The notes under the pieces are model-generated. The model was not told where the DNA came from, ran no database searches, and saw only the letters and a list, made by a program, of their open reading frames with translations. From Floccularia luteovirens (taxonomy: Eukaryota; Basidiomycota; Agaricomycetes; Agaricales; Squamanitaceae), in contig VSJF01000002.1 of the NCBI GenBank assembly GCA_009739215.1, positions 1,612,001-1,676,000 on the forward strand: a stretch of DNA of 64,000 nucleotides. Reading direction: 5' to 3'. Positions 22,361 to 32,996 of the stretch are shown here, piece after piece. The position numbers and the translations under genes were made by a program. The stretch's first letter is position 1. The number at the start of each line of letters is the position of its first letter.

Positions 22361-23693
22361 ATGATGTCTATGCATGTATCCATCCTCACCTACTTCGCTG
22401 CCTTTACCTATGTCGCAGCGGCATCACAACTCTCTGCTGGTGACTTGGCAGCCCAGTATTCCCTGACAACGAGTACCGCCTTTCCATTCCCAACATCTAC
22501 AATGGCCTCCCAAGATGCGCAGCAGATGATAGTCTCACAGTGGTCACTTGGAAAGGGTCGGATACAGGATGGCGCTCAGAACATTGCTTTTGTGAATGAC
22601 CCCTTTCCAAATGACCCACCGACTGGTAAACCAGGAGAGACCGTCCCGTCTGGGCCTGTCCTACAAGTAACCTATCCTGCTGGAAGCTTTTCTCATGACA
22701 CAGGTGGCTCACAGATGTACAACCTATGGAATACATCTGATGGATCAACATTTGGAACTATGATGGTTTCATATGAAGTCGCATTTAATAAAAATTTTGA
22801 TTGGGTACAAGGCGGAAAACTTCCCGGTCTGCGAGGGGGGTTTAATTCAACTGGGTGCAGTGGTGGAAATGCTGCTGATGGCCAAGATTGTTTCAGCACG
22901 AGGGTGATGTGGAGGAAATCAGGTGACGGAGAAGGTATGTACTTCTCTTCGGGATTTTGTAGCTTCCGGACGTCTGATTGAAAAAACAAATTTTGTTCGC
23001 AGTTTATGCTTATATCCCGATGCCCAATGGGCTGTGCAGTGAAAAAGACACAATATGCAATTCTGACTTTGGTATTAGTATGTCGAGAGGTTCATTTGGC
23101 TTTGTCAGTGGAAAGTGAGCAAATACAGAATGACATATAATCGCGTGTTCGGTATGAACTTTAACTCTCTCAGATGGAACCGTGTAACCATGCTTGTGCG
23201 GCTCAACGATCCACCAAGCGTTGCAAACGGAGTCGTACAACTTTAGTACGTACAGTTCTGTTATAATTACCGAATTATGTACTTAATGATCATCAGCTAC
23301 AATGACTTACTTGCCATCTCTCGCACGGATCTGCAAATCCGTTCGAGCCCGACACTCTTTGCAAATGGACTATTTTTCTCGTAAGTCAGTTATATGAGAT
23401 AGTGCAATATGTTGGCTGACACAAGTAATGTTTCAGTACATTCTTTGGAGGTAATCAAAGTATGAATTTGTCATCCTTGGGCTGACACTTTGTGCAATCT
23501 AGGGGCTGATAAATCATGGGCGACTCCCACAGAACAACATACCTACTACCGTGGTATTCAACTATGGGGAAGCTCGTTATTGTCGAATTTAACTGGTGAA
23601 CCTATTAAGAACTGGTCCAGAAAAAATTCGCCAATAGATATACCAATAACCCTAGTTGTTTTCTTGTTGATCGTAGGACTGTTAGTGGCTTGA
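22361..23693 (+). CDS. Secreted polysaccharide lyase, family 14 (PL14)
   Basis: Six exons (22361-22934, 23003-23114, 23174-23245, 23297-23380, 23437-23450, 23503-23693) give 348 residues. It starts with a signal peptide (HVSILTYFAAFTYVAAA). The body has PL14-type beta-jelly-roll blocks: LQVTYPAGSFSHDTGG, VSYEVAFNKNFDWVQGGKLPGLRGG, STRVMWRKSGDGEVYAYIP, GKWNRVTMLVRLNDP, and TFFGG with THYYRGIQLW-like sequence near the end. PL14 enzymes cleave glucuronan- or alginate-like uronic-acid chains by beta-elimination. The C-terminus ends in a hydrophobic segment (IPITLVVFLLIVGLLVA) preceded by Asn/Ser residues, so the enzyme is probably GPI-anchored or membrane-bound rather than free. Exon 5 is 14 nt. 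The upstream ATG run MMSM makes the start firm. Confidence 0.88.
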
Positions 23694-23761
23694 TTCATTG
23701 TATTCAGAAGAAACGCAACTTTGTATTACATTTCAAGGACTAGAGTTTGAATAGATCACGC

Positions 23762-23789
23762 ATTTATTTATTTATGAAAATAAATAAAT
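23762..23789. repeat. 12-bp perfect AT palindrome with 4-nt loop
   Basis: Left arm 23762-23773 (ATTTATTTATTT) is complementary to 23778-23789. It lies 68 bases after the PL14 stop and 86 bases before the NAR1 start, so it could fold in the PL14 3' UTR or simply be a slipped ATTT repeat. Confidence 0.6.
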
Positions 23790-23875
23790 TTGTGATTTGT
23801 GATAAATCATTAATCAGCGATTGGAGCACCGAGTTTTTCGTTCTCACTGCATTGCCTTGCTCGACCATCACTGAC

Positions 23876-25914
23876 ATGGCTTTCTCTGGTGCGCTCGTGG
23901 GTTACGGGTTTTCTTATTTGTATGCATCATTGATAATGACAATATAACGATAACAGACGCTGACTGATCTGAACGACTTTATTACCCCATCCCAAGCATG
24001 CATCAAGCCTGTTGAGCAAACAAATCCATCAACTAATAAAGACGATCCTGGTGCAGCGTCAGTATGTCTCCTATATTATTAGGATTTCCCTTCCCGGAAT
24101 CTAATCAAAATATCCATATAGACAGAAATACGTGTCGATACTAATGGGGTGTATTATGAAGTGTCGGGTTCTGGGGCCGTGCAGAACGATGACTCGAAAA
24201 CATCAGTGCCAGCTAAGAAATTGGAACAGGCCCAGATAAGTTTGAATGATTGCTTGGCCTGCAGGTACGCATTGGCTGCCACGTACTCAACCTATCCCTT
24301 CCGCGGCTAACCGTCTAATGTAGTGGATGCATAACCTCGGCTGAATCAGTATTGGTCACAATGCAATCCCATACGGAGGTTCTCAACTTTCTTCGAGAAA
24401 ACGGAGACTCTGCATCCTCATCATACCGAATCCCGGTTCTTTCTATAGCTCCACAATGTCTTGCCTCCCTGGCAGCGTCCCTATCGTCATCTTCTACAGT
24501 TGCTGTTACCCCGCGTCAGGTCCTTTCTCGGGTTCAGGTGTTCTGTAGAGAAGTTCTGAGATTTGCACATGTCTTTGATACGACATTTGCGCGCCACTTG
24601 GTGTTGGAGGAACATGTTAATGAGTTTATGGAACGAAAAGCGAAAGACTCTGAAGGTGGAGAAGCTGCGGAAGGGCAGTTGCCGATGCTGGCGAGTGCTT
24701 GTCCGGGTTGGATTTGCTATGCGGAGAAGGCGCATTCTGAGATGTTGCCGTTCATTGCTCGGACCAAAAGTCCTCAGCAAGTAATGGGGACGCTTGTAAA
24801 GGAGTGGATGGCAACAAAGTGGAGAAAGACGTGAGTCATGTAATGCTGTGGTGATTCAGTTCTAATGAAATATAGACCACAAGAAGTTTATCATGTAACG
24901 GTAATGCCATGCTATGATAAGAAATTAGAAGCATCACGGCAAGACTTTTACAACGAGCTGTATTCCACGAGGGACGTCGACTGTGTAATTACCACGGGAG
25001 AGCTAGAGTTGATGATGCGTGAACATGAATGGGATCTATCCCTCTCACGACCCAATGAACAAGAAACTGGTTTAACAGATATAGAAACAAGCTTTCCTGA
25101 GCTTGTCCAGCATCCTGGCACATCCTCCGGATCGTACTTGCACTCGATCATGTCACATTTGACAAACACCTCTCCAAATCCACTCACACTCTCGGTCAAG
25201 ATGATTCGCAACACCGATTACGAAGAATATACGCTTTCTGAAGAAGATGGATTCACGGGTGAGCAGAAAGTGATATTCAAAGGCGCTAAATGCTACGGGT
25301 TCCGGAATCTTCAGAATGTGGTCAGGAAAGTGGGGAAAGAGAGGGGTGTGCAAGTTGGTGCGGGTGCAGCTGGGAAGATGTCAACAAGGCCAGCTACTGG
25401 AAGGAGAATTAGGAAATCTGCGGTGGAAGGAAAAGCGAAGGATAGGAATTATGATTACATTGAGGTAATGGCATGTCCAGGAGGATGTGTGAATGGTGGA
25501 GGACAATTAAAGCCACCAAAACTCGATGCAGAGGGATACACAAGGGATTGGGAGGAGAGTGGGATAATGGAAGAAGGACAAGCAATGAGTTGGGGGAACA
25601 GAGAGTGGATAAAAAAGGTGGAAGAAGCATACTGGAACGACAGTACTACCTCCATTCAGGAACTACCTACACCACCACCCTCACCTTCGAACGAAACGAA
25701 CGGCAGTCACAAGGAAGATGACACCCATGCTGTGCGTGTCCTGGAAAAAAGTTCTAGACTAGCTTTGGCAAGCATAAATGAACTGGCATCTGCTATTCTT
25801 GAACAGCTATGTAATGGGACATCAGCACAGCAGGAAGCACGCAGAAAGGAGCTTTTCCGTACTCAGTATAGGGTTGTTGAGAGTGAGGTTATCGGACTAG
25901 CGGTCAAGTGGTGA
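23876..25914 (+). CDS. NAR1: Cytosolic Fe-S cluster assembly factor NAR1
   Basis: Five exons (23876-23896, 23957-24061, 24122-24264, 24324-24830, 24876-25914) give 604 residues. It is a member of the iron-only hydrogenase-like family that works in the CIA targeting machinery, delivering clusters to cytosolic and nuclear Fe-S proteins. The N-terminal [4Fe-4S] ligands are visible (SQACIK, then CLACSGC), as are the C-terminal cluster cysteines (ACPGWICYAEK, MPCYDKKLEA, MACPGGCVNGGGQ). IIVQ-type hydrogenase catalytic residues are not expected. The first exon is 21 nt (MAFSGAL), chosen because it restores the family start AFSGALTLTDLNDFI. Fungus-specific low-complexity inserts occur near residues 380 and 490 (PTPPPSPS). 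The C-terminal tail ends ESEVIGLAVKW, near the Trp-containing CIA targeting type. Confidence 0.95.
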
Positions 25915-26141
25915 CAGTTGTAAGACAAAACGATGTTGTGTACTACTTTAACAATTATATAATTACTAGATGATTGATATGGTCGGAACCAGCCTCATGC
26001 AGGGGATTAATAAAAGATAGACATGTGGGCGTAAATGGGGCGAGGAAAGATATGCGCAGCATATCGGGGAGGGAGGAAGCGCGCGAGATTATGTGATAAT
26101 GATGGCAAACGAAAAGAGGAGTATGCGTTGAATGAGAGCTG

Positions 26142-26547
26142 TTATCGTCGAGGCTTGGCACCGTCGCCCTTGAACCAATATTCGCACTCTACACAATAGT
26201 CGGGGGTGGTGTGTGTGATGACCTCCTTGTGGTCGGGGTCGAAATACTAGAGAGTCTGAGATGAGTAAAGAGATGGAGGACAAGAGAAAACTGACGCGTC
26301 TGCAATGGGGACAATGTGGACACTTTCTGGCATGCATAACGGAGTTCATGCAATACTTGGAATCACAGTCACGTTTTGCGACCTTCCTGGTCTGATGGGG
26401 ATGAGAAGGGAAGTGTTCGGGGAGATGAAGAGGGGACATACGATGACATAATGACCACAGCCGTGCTGGGTACCTTCACTGTTGAAAAAGAAAAGATGAG
26501 AGAGATGGAGGAAGAGGAAGAGAGACCAACGTTTCGTAGCTACACAT
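26142..26547 (-). CDS. Small Cys/His-rich zinc-type protein (84 aa)
   Basis: Four exons (26547-26531, 26478-26442, 26391-26296, 26246-26142), 255 nt in total, encode 84 residues: a first Cys-His group (CSYE, HGCGHYV), a second (RDCDSKYCMNSVMHARKCPHCPHC) and a third (YCVECEYWF), about ten Cys and three to five His. The spacing predicts two zinc sites. I recognise the layout as a small conserved fungal protein but know no function. There is no signal peptide or membrane span. The first exon is 17 nt with a GTTGGT donor; it is needed to place an ATG before EGTQHGCGHY. A TATAAAAG box (reverse strand, 26600-26593) sits about 46 bases upstream of the start. It is transcribed divergently from TLG2, only 132 bases away. 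Confidence 0.72.
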
Positions 26548-26679
26548 GAGAGAGGAGAGAAAAGTGAGAGAAAGAAAAGAAAAGAACGGAGACTTTTATA
26601 GAGAAACGGAGCTGGCAGAGTCGAATAATCGATGATGTCTATTTTATTATGTAAGCACCTTCCTTTTTCCTCTTCCGTC
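26548..26679. promoter_or_regulatory. 132-bp bidirectional promoter, Cys/His protein / TLG2
   Basis: Opposite start codons are 132 bases apart. A TATAAAAG element on the minus strand (26600-26593) suits the small Cys/His gene. The GA/CT-rich strand asymmetry is strong, with purines on the plus strand near 26500-26590. Confidence 0.55.
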
Positions 26680-28342
26680 ATGTCGACAGTTCGTTCTCGT
26701 ACCGGTCTTTTCCTCTCTTACCGCGACTCGAGGGTCAGCTCGTCATCTACTCGTCGTCTGTCACGTTACGATACCTCTCAAGACGAATCAGAACATCTCA
26801 TTCCATCCTCTCACATCGCTCTCAACGTACATCTCCCTCCCGCATGGTCTGTTATCCTATCCATCTCATCCTCCTCTTCTCTTCATCTTTCTCCCCAACA
26901 GGGTCGATATATCCGATCAGGTCGACCAGATTATATTGGAGACTCGAACAAAAAGTCTGCTTTTCCCCAATCATCTTGCTCTTATTTCTATAGTTATTTT
27001 TCCAATCTCCAGTTTCTGCCCTTGACAAGCTTCATGCAAAGCACGTTCTGCCCGGCTTCTCGGATCGCTCCCATGAAGAACGTGAGATCGATGCTCTCAC
27101 AACAGACATCACCAGAGTCAGTTCTTCTTTCCATCTCTCACATCCCATTTCACTCTCTCCCCTACCAGGACTTCCGCAGGTGTCAGTCTCTCATCCACAA
27201 GATAGGTTCCTTGAATGCCCACTCCTTTCCACCCGCATCACAATCCTCCAGAAATGATGCCTTGACAGCCAAAAATGTTCAACGAGGCATGGCTGCCAAA
27301 GTCCAAGAAATGAGTGCTTCATTTAGAAAAAAGCAGCGTGTCTATATGGAGAGTGAGTGTTTCAGGGTTCTCTTCCCACTCTTCCTCTTCTCGTTCCACC
27401 TCCGATCCGAGGTCATGATTCTCCCGCGATGGCATGCCCTTCTTGTGTTTTCCCCTTCGCCTCACCATCTAGTTCTAATTTCCATCTTATTTCCTACTAG
27501 AACTTCAAGGTCATGCCATCAAAAATCAAGATCTCATGGTCGCCTCGGGTACTGTCTCCCTGAAATCAGCAGACGGTATGAGTGCTGTCGATGACGACGT
27601 AGCAGCTGCCGTAAGTCTCTTTCCTTTTTTCATTTACCGTTTATTACAAACTCGTGCTTCCTCCCCCACACTCCCCGTGTTCCATCCACACGTGTTATTA
27701 TCTCTGGCAATTTCCATTCGTGTATCATCACCTTATCATGATTGTTGCCTCTCTTCATGCCGTGTTTATCACTCATCGATACACTTTGATGTGCTGACCA
27801 CACTTGATATCTATACTTGGCTTCCTCCATTCTTGGCTCATTTGCCCTTTAATTACCACGGAATCCCCGGCTCTTAGTCCTATGCCCGGTCCCAATCACT
27901 AGCCCATGTCGACCCTACGGATGACCTGAGAACACGGGATCGAGAACTGACTGAGATTGCTAAATCTATCGCCTCACTGGCCGAGCTGTTCAAGGATCTT
28001 TCCGTGCTCGTTATCGACCAAGGCACACTGCTGGACAGTGTTGAATATAATATTGAACAGACTGCTGTTCAAGTCGAGGAAGCTGTAAAAGAACTCAAAG
28101 TAGCAACTACGCAAGTCTTCATTTGTTCGATTCTTTTTACTTGTCATTCACACCTCAACAGTTACCAAAAAAACACTGGTAGGAGAAAATGCATATTTCT
28201 TCTCCTTCTCGTTATTTTTGGGCTTATCGTAGTCCTAATATTCAAACCGAAGAGAAATAGCTACCCACCAATTGGTCCTGTGACCTCCCCACCAGAATCT
28301 CTGGTTACCGACCCAAATTCTGTAATTCTTTTTCGAATATGA
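26680..28342 (+). CDS. TLG2: Qa-SNARE syntaxin 16/Tlg2
   Basis: Seven exons are inferred from 26680 (MSTVRSRTGLFL) to the stop at 28342. The protein is a t-SNARE of the trans-Golgi and endosomes. The Habc-like N-terminal region reads WVDISDQVDQIILETRTK, LDKLHAKHVLPGF and RDFRRCQSLIHKIG, with the VYMEKLQGHA block before the linker. The SNARE helix runs from RDRELTEIAKSIASLAELF through the zero-layer Gln in LSVLVIDQGTLLD to VEEAVKELKVATTYQKNTG. It is followed by the tail anchor CIFLLLLVIFGLIVVLIF and a 30-residue Pro-rich lumenal tail, longer than usual. The last intron (28111-28161) begins with GCAAGT, and using it is the only way to read TTYQKNTGRRK. A continuous 320-codon open frame across 26632-27594 is only read-through of introns. 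Confidence 0.9.
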
Positions 28343-28487
28343 CTTTGGATCTATGTTACTCATGATACAATTGGACTATTTTACGATTTCACTCTTATCA
28401 CAACCATAATGTGCTTCGTCAAAAAACCATAAACGTTTCAGGATAATGACCAACATCCCCAACAGGGCTTACGACGTACGAAAAAGA

Positions 28488-29030
28488 TTATGCCTGATAC
28501 TCTCCAACCTGGTACCATTTTGCCTTGCTGCCAGCTCCCGTGATGTGCTGCCTCTCACGAGTGCACCTCAATGCAATCTGCGCCATCAGAGGTGTGATCA
28601 GGGTGACCAAAATGATCTCAGCGATGCCACTGAACGAGGTGGGACCCATGCCATTGCGTATACACCAGATAGTGAATCCCAGGGTCACACCGAAGATCAT
28701 CCCCCATGCTACAACTAGGAACCAAGTGCAAAAAATGGTAGGTTTGGTGGAGGTTGAGGGAAATGGGGTGATGATTCTCTTGCCCTTTTCTTCTCGCTTG
28801 GTTAGTATGAGTAGTGTTGTGTGATGGATGAGTGTTAGGAAACAGAATGCGGGGCTCGTGAACAGGGATAGGATACCCAAATTTATCATGCACACAGCGA
28901 ATAAAACTAATTGTAGACCGATCGATATCCAGAGTAGTCTTGTAATCCTTCGGGAGAGGATCGGGTATGGATGTGTGGTGGGAAGCGGTCGTAGTTGATG
29001 TTGTGGTAGCTGTTGTGGTAGTGTGGACAT
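28488..29030 (-). CDS. Four-span membrane protein, single exon
   Basis: One uninterrupted frame of 180 residues, unusual here where nearly every gene has introns. After a Gln/Pro-rich N-terminus there are four hydrophobic helices: LLWISIGLQLVLFAVCMIN, LFTSPAFCFLTLIHHTTLL, FCTWFLVVAWGMIFGVTLGF and IAEIILVTLITPLMAQIAL, then a short cytosolic tail. The layout matches the many tetraspan or MARVEL-like hypotheticals of basidiomycetes; no motif assigns a function. It converges with TLG2 with 145 bases between the stops. Confidence 0.65.
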   Translation of the reverse strand: MSTLPQQLPQHQLRPLPTTHPYPILSRRITRLLWISIGLQLVLFAVCMINLGILSLFTSPAFCFLTLIHHTTLLILTKREEKGKRIITPFPSTSTKPTIFCTWFLVVAWGMIFGVTLGFTIWCIRNGMGPTSFSGIAEIILVTLITPLMAQIALRCTRERQHITGAGSKAKWYQVGEYQA

Positions 29031-30228
29031 AGTGAACTATATGGATGCTTCAGTTCACGTTGGTCTCTTGGGGTGGGTGTGAGAGAAATATTTCACCCCC
29101 TCATTTAAACGAATTTGATTTTCTTATATGGTTCTAGGACTTGGAAAGCTGTGGTATACATATTAATATTGCGTAAAAAGGTGTGCATGTGAATGATCGC
29201 AGTCGAAGGGGGGGGCAGAGAAGAGAAAGATTGACCGCGTGGACAGAATAGAATGAAACCTTGCAGATCAAAGCGCTGTATTCGCAATCAGGCAAGGCGC
29301 TTTTGAGTAACAGCACCCCAAGTTGCACTGGCGTGCAGAACACACCACACACCATTATCTTAAAATTTCAAATAGTTTTTTTAATCAATTCATTTCGTCC
29401 ATACAGCAAACATGAGCACGGTGAATTTAGACAGTTATGTGACCGAAATAGTGAATGTGATGCAATAGGGCATTCTTGAAGTGCTTGGTATTTGCTGTAA
29501 ACGTGCTGGGTATATTTGCTTGCTTTGGAGATGCGGTGAAGGTATACCCATCAGGGAAATAAGCTGTGCTGGAATGTATTTGACCCTATGGGTCAAATGT
29601 TGATTAGGCTGGGGTGTCGTGATTGGTGAGTTGTTGAGCTACAGTATGTGGAGTTAAATAGCGTGTCAGTGCGGACAATTCGGATGTTAATCTTTTCTGA
29701 GGGGTGTACTTTTTGGGATAGGTGGGTTATGCACTGTCAGCAAAATAAGAAGTATCCATACTTGCACTATGAAGGGTGTAAGAAGCGGTTTTGCTGCACA
29801 TCTCACATCCTGTAATGGAATGACTTCACGGGGTTCAATTCATAGATATCATTGCATTCTTCAAAAAAACCAACGGTCAGCATGCATCAAATCACAAGTG
29901 ACTATAAGGCTAGAACAAAATCATTACAAGGGGCCGATAGCGTTCAAGAAACATATGCTAGACGTAGTCTTGACACACCCTGCACTCCCCAGGGCTCCCG
30001 CGAGGTCGACTGCACGGTGACCTCAGAAAATGACCCTTGGTGTGATATCGAACCCTCGAGAAATTATGAAGGAGGGGGTGTCAACATCGCGAAATTAATT
30101 TGATAACAAGTAATTTTTTTTTCGGCGCTGTTGGTCCGGGTTATGATTTTACCATGAAACTTCATTCAACCAGAAGGAACGGAAGTCTACTTGAGGGCAC
30201 GAGGTCAGTGATTTGGGACTGTCTGCAT
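29031..30228. other. 1.2-kb gap between tetraspan gene start and RPB3 end
   Basis: Both neighbours are on the minus strand, so this is the tetraspan promoter plus the RPB3 3' flank. Short open frames on both strands overlap one another and show no domain or splice logic. A 21-bp palindrome is listed separately. Confidence 0.45.
29578..29598. repeat. 21-bp perfect inverted repeat (TGACC/GGTCA half-sites)
   Basis: ATTTGACCC, TAT, GGGTCAAAT: nine-base perfect arms around a three-base spacer. It lies about 550 bases upstream of the tetraspan start codon. The symmetry fits a dimeric DNA-binding protein, but no fungal factor with this site is known to me. Confidence 0.7.
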
Positions 30229-31725
30229 CTACACATTCCAGCCGTTCGACTGCTGTTCTGGACTTCCCCATCCGGCAGCGGCCCCTCCTGTTCCAGTACC
30301 GCTGCTATCACCACCCCATCCGGCATTCGGACTTGTTCCTCCTCCCCATCCTCCTGTGGCAGCTCCTCCCCTTGTTGGGCTGGCGCTCCCTCCCCATGAG
30401 CTGGTTCCACCCGTGCTTCCCCAGCCTCCGCCACCCCCAATGGGTCCATTCGACCAGGCGGCAGCAGGAGCGTGACCGTTCGTTGGTGGGTCACCCGTGA
30501 GCATGTCGAGTTCTGGTTGGGTTTTGAGTCCAAGAATTAGATTAGCAAGTTTTGTTTGCAGCTCAGCAAGACCCTAGTATCAGTGAAAGACGTTAAATGA
30601 TTATTCATCAAGAAACAGGATGTTCTGACTTTCATAACGACTTCCTGTGGTCCCAGACTTCCGTCTGTCTCAACGTCAAAATAGAATTTGGTAGGTTTGG
30701 CGTTGTAATCGAAAGGTTCATCATCTCGTGGTGGCTCTTCTTCGCGGGCATTCTCTCCTAGAGGCCACTCAGCACGTTCATCGGACTCGAACCAATGTGT
30801 TGTATGCCGCAGCTTGTTATATGGATCATACTCGAATGATACTGCAGAACAAGGGGACCATTTTGCATGTCCTTTAGCAATTCCCTGTTTGATTACCAGT
30901 GTTGAGAGGTTGCCAGACCATTTCTATGGAAATCCGAATCACCTTTTTCGCTGTACAACGAATTTTCAGCTCTTGCCCCTTGCGAATTTTGCAAATTAGA
31001 ACTGGTGCCACATCCGGTTCATCTACATGGGGTATTTGGCAACAATTAGGTAGATTTCGCGTGCAAATACTACGGAAACTGACTTTTTCCAACCGGATGG
31101 CCAAAGTATTCTCCCCGTTTGGAAAGTTCTTCTCCTGGATCAGGTGGTCCACCGTCTTCAGGGTAGGGAATGACTTCAAGGTGGCTACTTGTTACGTCCA
31201 TCGTATTGTCATCATGGCAGGCAACATTCAACACGAGTAAGATGGAGCAGAATGAGCAACCCGCAAGGCAGATGCAATCCTAAGAGGAAAGATGATTGAT
31301 ATGAAGAGGAGGACATGAGAGTGGATTGGGACTTGCCCTAGTGTATCGAATGGCCTCATCACAGTTCGAGCTTGCTAATGGGATCATACCCAAACGATGT
31401 GCAATAAATTCATCAGGTAGAACAGTTGTATTGGTCTCAATCTCAACCATATCTATTGCTGGGTATCAAGGTAGACATATGAGGATCTCTCTTAGCCACC
31501 AAAGACAAATATTTTGATACGTACCAACAGTGGGGATATCTGCCATCATGACTCGCCTTAAGGAATTCGCCAAACTGCATTAAAAGTGACAATTAGCATG
31601 AGATGGCAAAGGCTAACTGCTAATCTTGCGCACGAAAGATCGACATTCTCAAGTACAAAATTAACTTTATCTTTCTTTAGCTCTCTAATGCGAACAGTTG
31701 GCTCGAAGTCATCATGTCCCTGCAT
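30229..31725 (-). CDS. RPB3: RNA polymerase II subunit RPB3 with Gly/Trp tail
   Basis: Seven exons (31725-31634, 31574-31525, 31458-31337, 31279-31084, 31022-30943, 30884-30630, 30573-30229) give 379 residues. It is the alpha-like assembly subunit that pairs with RPB11. Conserved blocks: [17 protein letters not shown] (alpha-motif dimerisation), [13 protein letters not shown], the zinc group [39 protein letters not shown], and [22 protein letters not shown] with [11 protein letters not shown] in the second alpha-motif helix. Yeast RPB3 is 318 residues and human 275. The extra length is a C-terminal tail of about 90 residues, rich in Gly, Ser, Ala and containing seven Trp, six of them next to Gly (GWGG, SWGG). 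Intron 31336-31280 has a GC donor (AGG then GCAAGT), required to read RYTRDC. Confidence 0.96.
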
Positions 31726-32996
31726 GTTTATGTGGAGAAGAAAAAAACTAAGCAAATGGATGGCAGAGATTGGTGGGCAATGGCTTTGATTTGTAACAAG
31801 GCCAAAGCAAATAATTGGAAAGGGAAAGATACTCCCACAGTTACGTAAGCAAATTGTGTGTCCCTTACGTTTTCCCCCTTCAAACAAACAGTGTGTTCTT
31901 CACAGTCTTTTGACATCTACCTCGGAGTCGCGATGACACCCGTGCCTACCGCGTGACACTCCAACCCCATAAGCAAACTTTGATAATTTTGTCTGCAACT
32001 ACCTGGTGGGTAATCTCATCTACCTATACCTCCTTAAACTCTATTCTATCAATACTAACTCAATTGCATGGCAAATATACTTCAGATGTTCCTGTCCTAG
32101 CTCGCCCGGTGACTTAAGGTTTTACTAAGATGAGCGGTTCGTTCACTGACGGGGCCTGGAAATGTAAACGCATACTTGTGCCTCCCCGCACCTCTTCCAC
32201 GTGGAGTATGTACCCGACAAAGAGTTGATCGCTAATATTTCGGAGCCGAATCGTGGACCTAAAACATAACATGCAAACGGCAGTGGCTTACAAGGTTTTT
32301 GAGCGTTTCTCGGGATCATTTAAATAGTGAAAATTTCAATGAAAACTTGCGAGGCGATGAGGTCACCACCCAAGATAATTTATTGTTGCAAGGGTGTCAA
32401 TCATGGCATGGGACAAGTACGTATGTATACGTAGGAACACTGGGGATGTAGCTGCCTGGGAAGGAAGGAGGTACGGCAGGCGAGCTTTTTGGAGATAAGC
32501 GGAACAGGCATGGGGCGGTATCTCACGTCAATTGCTCAGGCTTACCATTTGTGGACAGAGGCAAAAACTATGATCGATTTGGATATGTATTCGTGACACG
32601 GGCGAAACATAATCGTATCTCTTCAAGCCCTTCTCACGGAGTTGAGCTTTGTCAGATGGAGATGGATCAACAAGACGAGAACTTCCGCGCTGCCCGGGCA
32701 CAAAGCGCAGACCTCAATGTAGGTTGGTACGCTTGAATCAAGACGGACACAATAATGAATATATGCAGGTGAGTCTGGCTTGCAGATAGTTGAGGAGAAC
32801 TAAGACAGAAGTCTATTAGACTCTAGACAGGGAGTTGGACAAGGAGGAATAGGAGAGTGGTATACCGCGGAGATGAGGTAAGGCCTCGGAGAAGGGATAA
32901 TAAGAGAGGAAGCAAATGAAGATCCCAGTGCTGGTCCATATATCTTCCATATCTTCGCAAATCTCTCGCCCCATCTCCCATGTCCTTACCCTATTC
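31726..32996. other. 1.3-kb divergent gap, RPB3 / acyl-CoA ligase
   Basis: This is the promoter region of both genes. An open stretch at 32656-32740 (MDQQDENFRAAR) ends at a good GT donor and could be a 5' exon of the ligase, but I cannot connect it in frame. Otherwise nothing is recognisable. Confidence 0.4.

Noticed and set aside
16127..25914. Possible iron gene cluster (ferrochelatase and Fe-S factor NAR1)
   Set aside because: Unrelated genes (ERG8, transporter, PL14) lie between and all are ordinary housekeeping genes; no shared element seen.
26632..27594. A continuous 320-codon open frame on the plus strand
   Set aside because: It reads through several TLG2 introns; the Ser/His-rich parts have no protein-like pattern, while splicing gives a coherent syntaxin.
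29980..30070. tRNA-like B-box (GGTTCGATATC on the minus strand)
   Set aside because: The box departs from the GGTTCGANTCC consensus, and no acceptor stem, A box or anticodon arm could be folded around it.
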